A DNA stretch of 64,000 nt from Streptomyces neyagawaensis (GCF_023516595.1 NZ_JAMGBG010000067.1:1-64000), one strand, 5' to 3'. Counted from the first letter of the stretch, positions 33,789 through 42,861 are shown. A program made the numbers and translations. Notes: a model not told the origin generated them from the sequence alone.

Positions 33789-35267
33789 ATGCACAAGCAT
33801 CTGCGACTCGCTCTCGCGACGGCCTCCGCGGCCGCGCTGACGGGCGGTCTGCTCACGTTCTCGGCCGCGACGGCGACGGCGGCCGACTCGGTCCACCACC
33901 CGATGGCGGACTTCAACAACGACGGATACGGCGATGTGGCGTACTCGGCCGGCGGCGCCACGGTCGGCGGCAAGGCTGAGGCGGGGCAGGTCGTCGCCCT
34001 GTACGGCTCGGCGAGCGGTATCAGCTCGACGAAGCGCACGACGATCAGCCAGAACACCTCGGGTGTACCCGGCCAGGCGGAGACCGGCGACTGGTTCAGC
34101 TGGTCCAGCGCGTACGGCGACTACAACGGCGACGGCTACGACGACCTCGCCGTGTCCGCGCCCATGGAGGACGTCGACGGCGACACCGACGGCGGCACCG
34201 TCCTCATCGTGTGGGGCTCCGCCTCGGGTCTGTCCGGAGCCACCACCATCAAGGACCTCGCCCCCTCGTCGCACGACCAGTGGGGCCGGTCGCTCGCCTC
34301 GGGTGACTTCGACGGCGACGGCACCGAGGACCTGGCGATCGGCAGCACCTCCAACGAGGTGTTCGTCATCGGTGACGGAATCACCAAGTCCGGTTCGTTC
34401 GGCGACCAGTACGCCATCAAGCTGGACATCGTCTCCGGCAAGGGCGCGGGCGCCATCATGCTCACCGCCGGCGACGCCAACGGCGACAAGCGCACGGACC
34501 TCGTGGTCGACGGCTTCGAGACCGACAGCTCCTGGCAGTACAACACCAACTGGTACGTGCCCGGTTCCTCCCAGGGCCTGGGCGCGGAGGGCGGTGTGCG
34601 TGAGCTGAAGCGCGGCATCATCACCGGCATCGGCGACATCAACGGTGACGGCTACGGCGACATCGTCACCGGCCAGGACTGGGACCCGTCGAAGGACGGC
34701 AGCGAGCCCAGCGTGCCCGGTTCGTCCACCGGCGGCAAGATCCACATCCTGTTCGGCTCCGCGGACGGCCCGGCCACCACGGTCGCGGTGACGCAGGACA
34801 GCGGCAACGTCCCCGGTTCCTCCGAGCGCGGCGACTACTTCGGCAGCGAGCTCTCCCTCGGCGACATCAACGGCGACGGCAAGACCGACCTGGTCGTCAG
34901 CTCGCCCGGCGAGAACCTCGGCGGTGTCGTCAACGCCGGCGCGGTGACCGTGCTGTACGGGTCGCCCTCCGGTGTGAACACCAGCTCCGGCTACCAGTAC
35001 TTCGCTCAGTCCACGGCCGGTGTCCCCGGCACGGACGAGACGGACGACCTGCTCGGCGGCGAGGTCAAGCTCACCGATGTCACCGGTGACGGCAAGGCGG
35101 ACCTCACTGTCGGCTCGTACGGCGAGAACGACTACAACGGCTCGCTGCTCTACCTGCCGTCCAACGGCAGCAAGATCACCACGTCCGGTGCCCGTTCCTT
35201 CGCCCCGTCCGCGGTCGGAGTCTCCACCGCCGGGCAGCCGGTGTTCGGCGCCAACGCGGCCAACTGA
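33789..35267 (+). CDS. Secreted FG-GAP repeat protein 3
   Basis: 492 residues from ATG at 33789 (AGGAG 7 nt upstream); the open frame extends upstream but without signal-peptide character. The signal MHKHLRLALATASAAALTGG ends near TATAADS. Seven repeats, among them ADFNNDGYGDVAYS, GDYNGDGYDDLAVSAPME, GDFDGDGTEDLAIGS, GDINGDGYGDIVTG, GDINGDGKTDLVVSSPGE and TDVTGDGKADLTVGSYGE. Calcium loops are well kept. Closest in signal sequence to protein 6. Confidence 0.92.
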   Translation: MHKHLRLALATASAAALTGGLLTFSAATATAADSVHHPMADFNNDGYGDVAYSAGGATVGGKAEAGQVVALYGSASGISSTKRTTISQNTSGVPGQAETGDWFSWSSAYGDYNGDGYDDLAVSAPMEDVDGDTDGGTVLIVWGSASGLSGATTIKDLAPSSHDQWGRSLASGDFDGDGTEDLAIGSTSNEVFVIGDGITKSGSFGDQYAIKLDIVSGKGAGAIMLTAGDANGDKRTDLVVDGFETDSSWQYNTNWYVPGSSQGLGAEGGVRELKRGIITGIGDINGDGYGDIVTGQDWDPSKDGSEPSVPGSSTGGKIHILFGSADGPATTVAVTQDSGNVPGSSERGDYFGSELSLGDINGDGKTDLVVSSPGENLGGVVNAGAVTVLYGSPSGVNTSSGYQYFAQSTAGVPGTDETDDLLGGEVKLTDVTGDGKADLTVGSYGENDYNGSLLYLPSNGSKITTSGARSFAPSAVGVSTAGQPVFGANAAN

Positions 35268-35287
35268 CGTACCTTATTCAGGAGTTG

Positions 35288-35314
35288 GGCCCGCATCCGG
35301 CAAGGGTGCGGGCC
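35288..35314 (+). terminator. Hairpin between FG-GAP genes 3 and 4
   Basis: GGCCCGCA (35288-35295) pairs with TGCGGGCC (35307-35314) followed by TTCTCCTCTT. It separates gene 3 from gene 4, which starts 26 bases later. Confidence 0.7.
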
Positions 35315-35340
35315 TTCTCCTCTTCCCCCGGGAGCCCCTC

Positions 35341-36738
35341 ATGCGCACCCGCCCCCTCCTCCTCGCCGCAGCCCTCACCACCGGCCTGCTGACGGCGCTC
35401 CCGGCGTCGTCGGCCGCCGCCGCTCCGGCGCGGTACGCCGACGACTTCAACGGTGACGGCTACCGCGATGTCGCCGTCGGTGCGGCAGGCGCGGTGGTGG
35501 CCGGGAAGCAGACGGCCGGCGCGGTGGTCGTGCTGTACGGCTCGCCGTCCGGACCGTCCGCGGCCAGGCGCGCGGTGATCACGCAGAACTCGCCCGGCGT
35601 ACCGGGCGCGGCCGAGGAGGGGGACCAGTTCGGCGCCGCCCTCACCTCGGGCGACCTCGACGGCGACGGATACGCGGACCTGGTCGTCAGCTCGCTGAAC
35701 GAGAGCCTCGGCGGCCATGACGGCATCGGCACCGCCACGATCCTGTGGGGCGGCGCGTCGGGCCTGTCGGGCGGCGCTCGGGTGCCGCAGCCGGACTGGC
35801 TCACGGAAAGCGGCGGTTATGCCACCGGTCTCGCCGCGGCCGACTTCGACGGCGACGGCGACACGGACCTGACCGTCACCAGCCGTCCCACCACCCGTGT
35901 ATTCGAGGGCCCGTGGAAGCGTACGGGCGCCCCGAAGGTCGAGTACGACATCGACGAACTCGGCGCCACACAGACCGTGTTCGCCGGTGACCTGAGCGGC
36001 GACGGGGCGGCCGAACGGCTCTATCCGTTCGGCTTCGACGGCGACGAGGGCGGCGCGATCCGCTACCTCCGCTGGACCGGCACGGGCTACGAGAGGACCG
36101 ACCTCGACACCGCCGACGGCGACCAGGGCTCGATCGGCGACATCGACGGCGACGGCTACGGCGACCTGGTCCTCGGCGACATCTCCCGGGGCGCCCACAG
36201 GGGCGGCGAGATCACCGTCCGGTACGGCGGGCCGACCGGTCCGGCCCCCGCGCGGACGCCGACCACCGTCCACCAGGACACCGCCGGGGTGCCCGGCAAG
36301 GGTGAGTCGGACGACTGCTTCGGCTGCGCGGTGGGCGTCGGCGACATCGACGGCGACGGGTACGCGGACGTCGCGGTCGGCGCGCAGAACGAGGACGTCG
36401 ACGGCAAGCGGAACACCGGCGCGGTGACCGTGCTGTACGGCTCGGCGGCCGGCCTGACGACGAAGCGTGCGGCGACGTACACGCAGGCCACGGCCGGGGT
36501 GCCCGGGGCCGCCGAGTCCAAGGACTGGTTCGGCTCGGCCGTCCGCCTGGCCGACGCCGACGGCGACGGCAGGGCCGACCTGGTCGCGACCGCCTACGGC
36601 GAGAACGACGCCGCCGGGGCCCTGTGGGTGCTGCGCGGCACGGCCTCGGGGCTGACCACGAAGGGCGCGAGGACGGTCTCCGCCCGCCAGGTCGGCCTGC
36701 GCGGACAGTCCAACTTCGGCGGAACCCTCGCCCCGTGA
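35341..36738 (+). CDS. Secreted FG-GAP repeat protein 4
   Basis: 465 residues from ATG after GGGAGCCCCTC. The signal is MRTRPLLLAAALTTGLLTAL with cleavage near AAAAP. Seven repeats: DDFNGDGYRDVAVGAAG, GDLDGDGYADLVVSSLNE, ADFDGDGDTDLTVTSR, a degenerate GDLSGDGAAERLYP, GDIDGDGYGDLVLGD, GDIDGDGYADVAVGAQNE and ADADGDGRADLVATAYGE. A Cys pair (DDCFGC) in the fifth blade is unusual for the array. Only 73 bases with a terminator precede it, so its promoter is not obvious. Confidence 0.92.
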   Translation: MRTRPLLLAAALTTGLLTALPASSAAAAPARYADDFNGDGYRDVAVGAAGAVVAGKQTAGAVVVLYGSPSGPSAARRAVITQNSPGVPGAAEEGDQFGAALTSGDLDGDGYADLVVSSLNESLGGHDGIGTATILWGGASGLSGGARVPQPDWLTESGGYATGLAAADFDGDGDTDLTVTSRPTTRVFEGPWKRTGAPKVEYDIDELGATQTVFAGDLSGDGAAERLYPFGFDGDEGGAIRYLRWTGTGYERTDLDTADGDQGSIGDIDGDGYGDLVLGDISRGAHRGGEITVRYGGPTGPAPARTPTTVHQDTAGVPGKGESDDCFGCAVGVGDIDGDGYADVAVGAQNEDVDGKRNTGAVTVLYGSAAGLTTKRAATYTQATAGVPGAAESKDWFGSAVRLADADGDGRADLVATAYGENDAAGALWVLRGTASGLTTKGARTVSARQVGLRGQSNFGGTLAP

Positions 36739-36787
36739 CACCCCGCCCGCCCCGCCCCACCTCCCAAGAATTGACCGAACTCCCGTA

Positions 36788-36812
36788 CAACCCTCCGGTA
36801 TCGCCGAGGGTC
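36788..36812 (+). promoter_or_regulatory. Putative ECF-type promoter CAACC-N17-GTC for FG-GAP genes 5 and 6
   Basis: CAACC 36788-36792, 17 bases, GTC 36810-36812, 121 bases before the TTG start of gene 5. Surrounding CGAACTCCCGTACAACCCTCC matches the copy before gene 3. Confidence 0.7.
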
Positions 36813-36933
36813 TTCTGCTCGCAGACCTCGTACGCCCCTCTTCTCACGCAGCACCTGTCACGTCACATGCCGCACGCAATACGGCAGTTGGGCCCGCCGC
36901 GGCACGGGCCCCGGCTCCCCTCTGGAGTTCCTC

Positions 36934-37422
36934 TTGCGCATTCGTCCGTCCCTCCTGGCCGCGGGCCCGCTCACGAGCACGCTCGCGCTGACCGCGCCCA
37001 CCGCCCACGCGGCGGGTTCGGCCGCCCCGTACGACTTCACCGGCGACGGCTACCGCGACCTGGCCGTGGGCGCCCCCTACGAGTCCTTCGGCGGCGCCGA
37101 GGACACCGGCACGGTGACCCTCCTGCGCGGCACCGATGCCGGCTACCTGCCGACGGGCGCCCGCGTCCTCTCCCCGTCCACCTCCGGTGTCCCCGACGGC
37201 GCCGAGTCCGGCGACAGCTTCGGCGCCCGCGTCCTGCTCTCCGACACCACGAAGGACGGCAGGGCCGACCTGAGCGTGGGCGGCACCGGCGAGAACGGGG
37301 GCGACGGCGCGATCTGGTGGCTCAAGTCGGCCACCACGTCGGGGGCGAAGTCCTTCGGCCCCGCGAAGTTCGGCATCCCCACCACCGGCTCCCCGTCCTT
37401 CGGCTCCCCCCTGCGCGGCTGA
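36934..37422 (+). CDS. Miniature FG-GAP protein 5 (two repeats)
   Basis: 162 residues from TTG after CTGGAGTTCCTC. The signal MRIRPSLLAAGPLTSTLAL is followed by only a first blade (YDFTGDGYRDLAVGAPYE) and a last blade (SDTTKDGRADLSVGGTGE), then the family C-terminus GAKSFGPAKFGIPTTG. The middle five blades are missing in frame, so this is probably an internal deletion of a full-length copy. It cannot form a closed propeller alone. It may be non-functional, oligomerise, or complement another protein. Gene 6 starts 56 bases later with no promoter between. Confidence 0.85.
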   Translation: MRIRPSLLAAGPLTSTLALTAPTAHAAGSAAPYDFTGDGYRDLAVGAPYESFGGAEDTGTVTLLRGTDAGYLPTGARVLSPSTSGVPDGAESGDSFGARVLLSDTTKDGRADLSVGGTGENGGDGAIWWLKSATTSGAKSFGPAKFGIPTTGSPSFGSPLRG

Positions 37423-37478
37423 CCGCCCGCGCCCCCACCGACCACTCCCCCTCACCATCACTCAGGGAAGACATCCTC

Positions 37479-38870
37479 ATGAAGCGCCCCATCCGGACCA
37501 CCCTGGCCGCGGCGACGGTCGCCGCCCTGACCGGCGGCCTCCTCACGATCGTCACCGCGGCCCCGGCGTCCGCCGCCCCCGCGAAGTACGCGGACGACTT
37601 CAACGGCGATGGCTTCCGCGACTACGCCGTCTACTCGTACGGCCCGGGCGACGCCAACAAGGGCGGCGGTGTCCTCGTCACCTTCGGCACGGCCGACGGC
37701 CCCGGCACGAAGACGCAGTTCATCGACCAGTCCAGCGCGGGCGTCCCCGGCACCGACGAGAAGGACGACTTCTTCGGCGAGGTCCGCACGGCCGCCGACT
37801 TCAACAAGGACGGCTACGGCGACCTCGCCGTGTCGGCCAACGGCGAGAACGTCGGCTCGTACAAGAACAACGGCACGGTCACCGTCCTGTGGGGCGGCGC
37901 CAAGGGCCTGTCCGGCGGCACCGCCCTGCCCAACAAGGGCGCCAAGGGGGCGTCGGGCCTCGCCACCGACCTCGCCACCGGCGACTTCAACGGCGACGGC
38001 AACCAGGACCTGGCCCTCGTCCGCGACAGCAAGACGTACGTCTACCGGGGCGCGATCACCAAGTCGGGTGCGAAGGGCTCGGTGACCGTCCTGGACAAGG
38101 ACACCTCGTCGTTCTACTCCACCGCCGTCATCGCCGGGAAGATCGACAAGGACGGCAGGACCGACCTGGTCGTCATCGGCGACGTCGTCACCGACAAGTA
38201 CATCGCCTCCGACGCCTGGTTCATCAAGGGCGGCAAGGCGAAGCTGTACCCCGGCAAGACCCTCCGCCTGGAGTCGGTGAAGGGCAACGGCGGCCAGGCC
38301 GAGCGCGGCGGCGACGGCGTGATCGCCGACTTCGACAAGGACGGCTACGGCGACATCGCGATCGGCACCCCGCTGTACGACAGGTACCGGGGCCGCGTGA
38401 CCCTCTGGTACGGCGGCTCGACGGGCCCCTCCTCCAGGACGGCCCGCTTCACCCAGGCCACGAAGGGCATCAAGGACACCCCCGAGGTCGACGACGCGTT
38501 CGGCGCGTCCGTCTCCGCCGGCGACGTGAACGGCGACGGCTACCGCGACCTGGCCGTCGGCGCGTACGGCGAGAAGCTCGGCACCCACGCGTACGCCGGC
38601 GCCGTCCACGTCCTCCTCGGCTCCAAGTCCGGCCTCACCGGCACGGGTTCGCAGTGGTTCGCCCGCGACACCCCCGGCGTCCCCGGCGGCCTGGACGACG
38701 AGTCCTTCGGCAACACGGTCCGCCTCCGCGACACCAACCGCGACGGCAAGGCGGACCTGTACATCTCCGCGAACTACGGTTCGATCCTGCTGCGGGGCTC
38801 GACGAAGGGCATCACGACGACGGGCGCGCGGCAGGTCAACGGCGACATCATCCCGGGCATGCTTCAGTAA
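37479..38870 (+). CDS. Secreted FG-GAP repeat protein 6
   Basis: 463 residues from ATG at 37479. The signal MKRPIRTTLAAATVAALTGG ends near ASAAPAK. Seven repeats: DDFNGDGFRDYAVYSYG, ADFNKDGYGDLAVSANGE, GDFNGDGNQDLALVRD, GKIDKDGRTDLVVIGD, ADFDKDGYGDIAIGTP, GDVNGDGYRDLAVGAYGE and RDTNRDGKADLYISANYG. Lys content is clearly higher than in the neighbours. It is 56 bases after gene 5 and probably cotranscribed. Confidence 0.92.
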   Translation: MKRPIRTTLAAATVAALTGGLLTIVTAAPASAAPAKYADDFNGDGFRDYAVYSYGPGDANKGGGVLVTFGTADGPGTKTQFIDQSSAGVPGTDEKDDFFGEVRTAADFNKDGYGDLAVSANGENVGSYKNNGTVTVLWGGAKGLSGGTALPNKGAKGASGLATDLATGDFNGDGNQDLALVRDSKTYVYRGAITKSGAKGSVTVLDKDTSSFYSTAVIAGKIDKDGRTDLVVIGDVVTDKYIASDAWFIKGGKAKLYPGKTLRLESVKGNGGQAERGGDGVIADFDKDGYGDIAIGTPLYDRYRGRVTLWYGGSTGPSSRTARFTQATKGIKDTPEVDDAFGASVSAGDVNGDGYRDLAVGAYGEKLGTHAYAGAVHVLLGSKSGLTGTGSQWFARDTPGVPGGLDDESFGNTVRLRDTNRDGKADLYISANYGSILLRGSTKGITTTGARQVNGDIIPGMLQ

Positions 38871-39004
38871 CCCCGGCGCCGCACGGTCGTCGGGGCGGAG
38901 GCGGGGGGGCGGAGGCGCACTCGCGGAGGCCCACTCCAGCGCGGATAATGCCCTTATCGGAGCAATGAGCGCATACCACGCATACGGAAAGCCGGCGATA
39001 CCTC

Positions 39005-39400
39005 ATGGCTGAACACCCCAACGCAGCGCTCGTCCGCAAGGGCTACGACGCCTTCACCCGCGGCGACATGGACACCCTCCGCGGCCTGATGGCGGCGGAC
39101 TGTACGCATCACGTCCCCGGTAACCACCTGCTCTCGGGCGACTACAAGGGCCAGGACGCGATGATCCAGATGTACCAGCGGCTCTACGAGGAGACCGGCG
39201 GAACGTTCAACGTCGACCTGAGCCATGTGTGCGTGGACGGCCGGGGCCACGCCGTCTCCGTGCACCGCTACACCGCCGAGCGCGGCGACAAGCGCATCGA
39301 ACAGAACGGCTGCCTGGTCTTCCGCATCGTAGGAGACAAGATCACCGACATCGACGAGTGCCAGGAGGACCTGGACAAGGAAGCGGAGTTCTGGTCCTGA
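39005..39400 (+). CDS. SnoaL-like / NTF2-fold protein
   Basis: 131 residues starting MAEHPNAALVRKGYDAFTRG. The N-terminal helix, DMDTLRGLMAADCTHHVPG and the C-terminal strand pattern (CLVFRIVGDKITDIDECQED) fit the SnoaL-like NTF2 fold, which includes small-molecule cyclases and many uncharacterised proteins. It has no signal peptide, unlike its FG-GAP neighbours, and is probably unrelated to them. The stop is followed by a strong hairpin. Confidence 0.85.
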   Translation: MAEHPNAALVRKGYDAFTRGDMDTLRGLMAADCTHHVPGNHLLSGDYKGQDAMIQMYQRLYEETGGTFNVDLSHVCVDGRGHAVSVHRYTAERGDKRIEQNGCLVFRIVGDKITDIDECQEDLDKEAEFWS

Positions 39401-39408
39401 AGTGGTCC

Positions 39409-39446
39409 GCGCCCCTGATGGGGCCGAAAGCCCCCATCAGGGGCGC
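39409..39446 (+). terminator. Hairpin terminator, part of a dispersed Streptomyces repeat
   Basis: GCGCCCCTGATGGGG (39409-39423) is the exact reverse complement of 39432-39446. The following GGGGCGCGGGGAACTGCGCGA is a word found at many Streptomyces gene ends, from general knowledge. It sits 9 bases after the SnoaL-like gene. Confidence 0.85.
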
Positions 39447-39543
39447 GGGGAACTGCGCGAGCAATCACGCCCCACCCGCACCCGCCAACGAACAGTGCCC
39501 CCCACCCACTAGGCGCCCGGCCCCCAAGCGGAGCGCACCCGCA

Positions 39544-39568
39544 CAACCCAACCCCATCTCCAGGTGTC
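39544..39568 (+). promoter_or_regulatory. Putative ECF-type promoter CAACC-N17-GTC for FG-GAP gene 7
   Basis: CAACC 39544-39548, 17 bases, GTC 39566-39568; the GTC is 54 bases before the chosen GTG start, almost the same as for gene 1 (55 bases). Confidence 0.65.
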
Positions 39569-39622
39569 AAACAGGTGAACCCGCACCACCGCCGATATCC
39601 GGCCACCCACCTGGAGCCCCTC

Positions 39623-41098
39623 GTGCACAGACGGACGTACGCCCTGGCCGCCGCCGCGGCGGCCTGCTCGGCCACGACGGCACTCGCGCTCTGCGCGGCC
39701 CCCCACGCGCTCGCCGCCCCCCAGCCCTCCCCCGTCACCAGCGACTTCAACGCCGACGGCTACGCGGACCTCGCCGTCGGCGTCCCCGACGCGACCGTGA
39801 ACGGCAAGGCCAAGGCAGGCTACGTCCACGTCCTGTGGGGCGGCGCGAAGGGCGTCGGCCGCCACGGCGGCATCCGCATCAGTCAGGCCACCGCCGAGGT
39901 CCCCGGCACTCCGGAGACGGGCGACCGCTTCGGCGCCGCCGTGGCGCTGGAGGACCTCAGCGGCGACGGGACGGCCGAGCTGATCGTCGGCGCCCCCGGC
40001 GAGGACGTGAACGGCCTCGGTACGGACGTGGGCGTGGTCGTCGTCGTGGGCGGCGGCAAGGGCAGCTCGCGCCCCGGCTCGAACGCCATGGTCGGCCCGT
40101 CCGCGAACTCGGCGTACGGCTGGTCGGTCGCCGCGGCCGACGTGACCGGCGACGGCGGCCGGGACCTCGTGGTGGGCGGCCGCGACAAGGTCGTCCTGCG
40201 GGCCGTGGTCGACGACGGCGAGGACCTGGTCACCACCACCGTCCTCGCCACGCCCATGGGCGGCCGCGCCCCCCTCCTCGCGACGGGCGACTTCAACGCC
40301 GACGGCACGGACGACCTGGCCCTCGCGTTCCACACGATCAACGCCCCCTACACCCAGTCGCACGTACGGCTGTGGACGTGGGACCCGGCCGAGCGCCGCA
40401 TGGACAACTTCTGGAACGCCGGCAACGGCGCGGCCTCCGCCCTCGCCACCGGCGACTTCGACGGCGACGGCCTGGACGACCTGGCCCTCGGCGAGTGCCG
40501 CGAGATCGCCGACGAGAACATCGACGACCCGTGCGGCCCGGAGTCGTACGCCAAGGGCGGCGGCATCCACATCCTCTACGGCCACCCGAGCTCGTTCGGC
40601 TTCCGCACCCAGACCCTCAACCAGGACACGGTCGGCGTGTACGGGGCCGCCGAGGACGGCGACCGCTTCGGCGCGTCCCTCGCCGTGCTGGACTGGAACC
40701 GCGACGGCCGCGACGACCTGATCGCCGGTGCCCCCGGCGAGGCCATCGGCAGCCGCGCCCGCGCCGGCGCGGCGACACTGCTGCTGAGCCACAGCGGCGG
40801 CATCGTCGACCCGCACGGCGAGGCCACGTCCGTCGCGTACCACCAGGACAGCCCCCGCGTCCCCGGCGCGGCCGAGACCGGCGACGCGTTCGGCGCGGCC
40901 GTCGCGACCGGCGACTACAACAAGGACGGCGTCCCCGACACGGCGATCGGCGCCCCCGGGGAGAACGGCGGCTCCGGCGGCGTCTGGCTCCTCCCGAAGA
41001 CCTCCGCGACGGGCTCGTACGCCCTCACCCCGTCGAACCTGGGCCTCCCGTCCCCGACGACGGCCCTGCGGTACGGCACGTACCTGGGCAGCCACTGA
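39623..41098 (+). CDS. Secreted FG-GAP repeat protein 7
   Basis: 491 residues from GTG at 39623, chosen because CTGGAGCCCCTC-GTG repeats the start context of genes 2, 4 and 5. The Ala-rich signal ends near ALAAPQ. Repeats: SDFNADGYADLAVGVPD, EDLSGDGTAELIVGAPGE, ADVTGDGGRDLVVGGRD, GDFNADGTDDLALAFH, GDFDGDGLDDLALGECRE, LDWNRDGRDDLIAGAPGE and GDYNKDGVPDTAIGAPGE. It is separated from the other six by the SnoaL-like gene. Confidence 0.9.
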   Translation: MHRRTYALAAAAAACSATTALALCAAPHALAAPQPSPVTSDFNADGYADLAVGVPDATVNGKAKAGYVHVLWGGAKGVGRHGGIRISQATAEVPGTPETGDRFGAAVALEDLSGDGTAELIVGAPGEDVNGLGTDVGVVVVVGGGKGSSRPGSNAMVGPSANSAYGWSVAAADVTGDGGRDLVVGGRDKVVLRAVVDDGEDLVTTTVLATPMGGRAPLLATGDFNADGTDDLALAFHTINAPYTQSHVRLWTWDPAERRMDNFWNAGNGAASALATGDFDGDGLDDLALGECREIADENIDDPCGPESYAKGGGIHILYGHPSSFGFRTQTLNQDTVGVYGAAEDGDRFGASLAVLDWNRDGRDDLIAGAPGEAIGSRARAGAATLLLSHSGGIVDPHGEATSVAYHQDSPRVPGAAETGDAFGAAVATGDYNKDGVPDTAIGAPGENGGSGGVWLLPKTSATGSYALTPSNLGLPSPTTALRYGTYLGSH

Positions 41099-41282
41099 GC
41101 CGACTCCGGCAGGAGCCAACGCCCCCTCACGACGCCCTGAGTACTCGCGGATGATCCCGGAACGAAATCTCCGACCCGAGTACCTGACGATCCCTTAGGG
41201 GATGTCACAGCTCGGCCGCAAAGCCGGACCGGTGCCCCCCGGTCCGGCACGCCGCTCGCCGGGACCAGGTACGTTCGATGAC

Positions 41283-42221
41283 GTGGCTGGATTCAGGATC
41301 GGACGCGGCCGGGACAACGGCGCTCCTCAGACGCGACCGCAACACCCCCCGCACGGACAGCAGGCCCCGCAGGCCGGCGGCCCGTCGTACGGCTATCCCC
41401 AGACGCCACCGGGCCCGCCGTACGGCGGCGGCCGGGGCGGCAACCAGGGCTGGCCGCAGACGCACGGCGGCCGCCCGGGCAACTACGGCCCCCAGGGCCA
41501 CCAGGGCCAGGGGAACCACGGCGAGCCGGAGTACTTCGGCGACGGCGGCCACGGCGGCGCCGGCGCGGACCCGTACGCGGCCAACAACCCGGGCCACACC
41601 CAGATGTTCGCCGTCGGCGAGGACCCGTACCAGCAGGGCGGCACCTACCGCGCCGGGAACGCACCCGCGGCCCCGGTCGGCCCGCGCCTGCCGTGGAAGG
41701 ACCTCCTGAAGGGCATCGTCACCAGCCCGAACCAGACGTTCCTGGTGATGCGCGACTACGCGGTGTGGGGCCCGGCCCTGATCGTGATGTTCCTCTACGG
41801 CCTGCTCGCCGTCTTCGGCTTCGACACGGCCCGCGAGGACGCGATCAACGCGACGCTGTCGAACGCCGTGCCGATCGTCCTGGTCACCGCCGTGACCATG
41901 GTGCTGAGCACGTTCATCCTGGGCGTGGTCACCCACACCCTGGCCCGCCAGCTGGGCGGCGACGGCGCCTGGCAGCCGACGGTCGGCCTCTCCATGCTGA
42001 TCATGGCCCTCACGGACGCGCCGCGCCTGGTAGTGGCGATGTTCGCGGGCGGCGACGCGCCGTTCGTCCAGATCCTCGGCTGGATCACCTGGGTCGCCGC
42101 GGGCGCCCTGCTGACCCTGATGGTCTCCAAGTCCCACGACCTCCCGTGGCCGAAGGCCCTGGGAGCATCGGCGATCCAACTGATCGCAATCCTGTCCCTG
42201 ATCAAGCTGGGCACGTTCTAG
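41283..42221 (+). CDS. Yip1-family membrane protein
   Basis: 312 residues from GTG at 41283 (VAGFRIGRGRD). The first 130 residues are Gly/Pro/Gln-rich and disordered. The rest has about five membrane helices in the YIP1 pattern (LLKGIVTSPNQTFLVMRDYAVWGPALIVMFLYGLLAV, VLVTAVTMVLSTFILGVV). The bacterial family is widespread and has no settled function. A strong palindromic terminator follows. Confidence 0.82.
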   Translation: MAGFRIGRGRDNGAPQTRPQHPPHGQQAPQAGGPSYGYPQTPPGPPYGGGRGGNQGWPQTHGGRPGNYGPQGHQGQGNHGEPEYFGDGGHGGAGADPYAANNPGHTQMFAVGEDPYQQGGTYRAGNAPAAPVGPRLPWKDLLKGIVTSPNQTFLVMRDYAVWGPALIVMFLYGLLAVFGFDTAREDAINATLSNAVPIVLVTAVTMVLSTFILGVVTHTLARQLGGDGAWQPTVGLSMLIMALTDAPRLVVAMFAGGDAPFVQILGWITWVAAGALLTLMVSKSHDLPWPKALGASAIQLIAILSLIKLGTF

Positions 42222-42248
42222 ACAGAGGCACCCCGCTTCGAGCGCACA

Positions 42249-42292
42249 TGAGTGAGGGGCTCCCGGCCGATCGGCCGGGAGCCCCTCACTCA
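42249..42292. terminator. 44-bp perfect palindrome (bidirectional terminator)
   Basis: TGAGTGAGGGGCTCCCGGCC (42249 onward) runs through a GATC centre into its exact reverse complement, ending at 42292 with no loop mismatch. It lies between the convergent Yip1 and phosphoribosyltransferase genes. Confidence 0.88.
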
Positions 42293-42361
42293 CATAACGA
42301 CCTGTCCCGCAGGCTCCGCGGGCAATGCTGCTTCGCCGTCCAGGCGTAGAGGCTTCGCCGT

Positions 42362-42859
42362 CTAGGCGTCGAGAACCTGCCCGGCCCTCCTGACCACAGG
42401 CGGTTCGACGGACCAGGGAAAGTTGATCCACTCGTCCGTCCGCTTCCACACGTACTCGCACTTCACGAGGGAGTGGGACTTCTCATAGATCACGGCGGAC
42501 CGGACCTCGGCGACGGCGTCGAGGCAGAAGTCGTGGACGAGCTTGAGCGTCTTGCCCGTGTCGGCGACGTCGTCCGTGATCAGGACCTTCTTGTCGGAGA
42601 AGTCGATCGCGTTGGGCACGGGCGCGAGCATGACGGGCATCTCGAGGGTGGTGCCGACGCCGGTGTAGAACTCCACGTTGACCAGGTGGATGTTCTTGCA
42701 GTCGAGGGCGTAGGCGAGCCCGCCGGCGACGAAGACACCACCGCGGGCGATGGAGAGGACGATGTCGGGCTCGTACCCGTCGTCGGCGATGGACTGCGCG
42801 AGTTCGCGCACGGCGACGCCGAACGCCTCGTAGGTGAGGTTCTCCCGGACCTGGGACAT
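42362..42859 (-). CDS. Phosphoribosyltransferase (purine-salvage type)
   Basis: 165 residues from ATG at 42859. The PRPP-binding loop is VLITDDVADTGKTLKL and the PPi-loop region is VLSIARGGVFVAGGLAYALD. It resembles the xanthine/hypoxanthine-type phosphoribosyltransferases, which convert a purine base plus PRPP to the nucleotide; the exact base is not clear. The start is 2 bases after the dcd stop, so it is coupled to a nucleotide enzyme. Confidence 0.85.
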   Translation of the reverse strand: MSQVRENLTYEAFGVAVRELAQSIADDGYEPDIVLSIARGGVFVAGGLAYALDCKNIHLVNVEFYTGVGTTLEMPVMLAPVPNAIDFSDKKVLITDDVADTGKTLKLVHDFCLDAVAEVRSAVIYEKSHSLVKCEYVWKRTDEWINFPWSVEPPVVRRAGQVLDA

Positions 42860-42861
42860 GC

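Noticed and set aside
31917..34745. 942-residue minus-strand ORF
   Set aside because: Antisense of two FG-GAP genes, no ribosome site and no known domain.
39229..41154. 641-residue plus-strand ORF
   Set aside because: Arg-rich frame-shifted shadow of the SnoaL-like and FG-GAP 7 genes.
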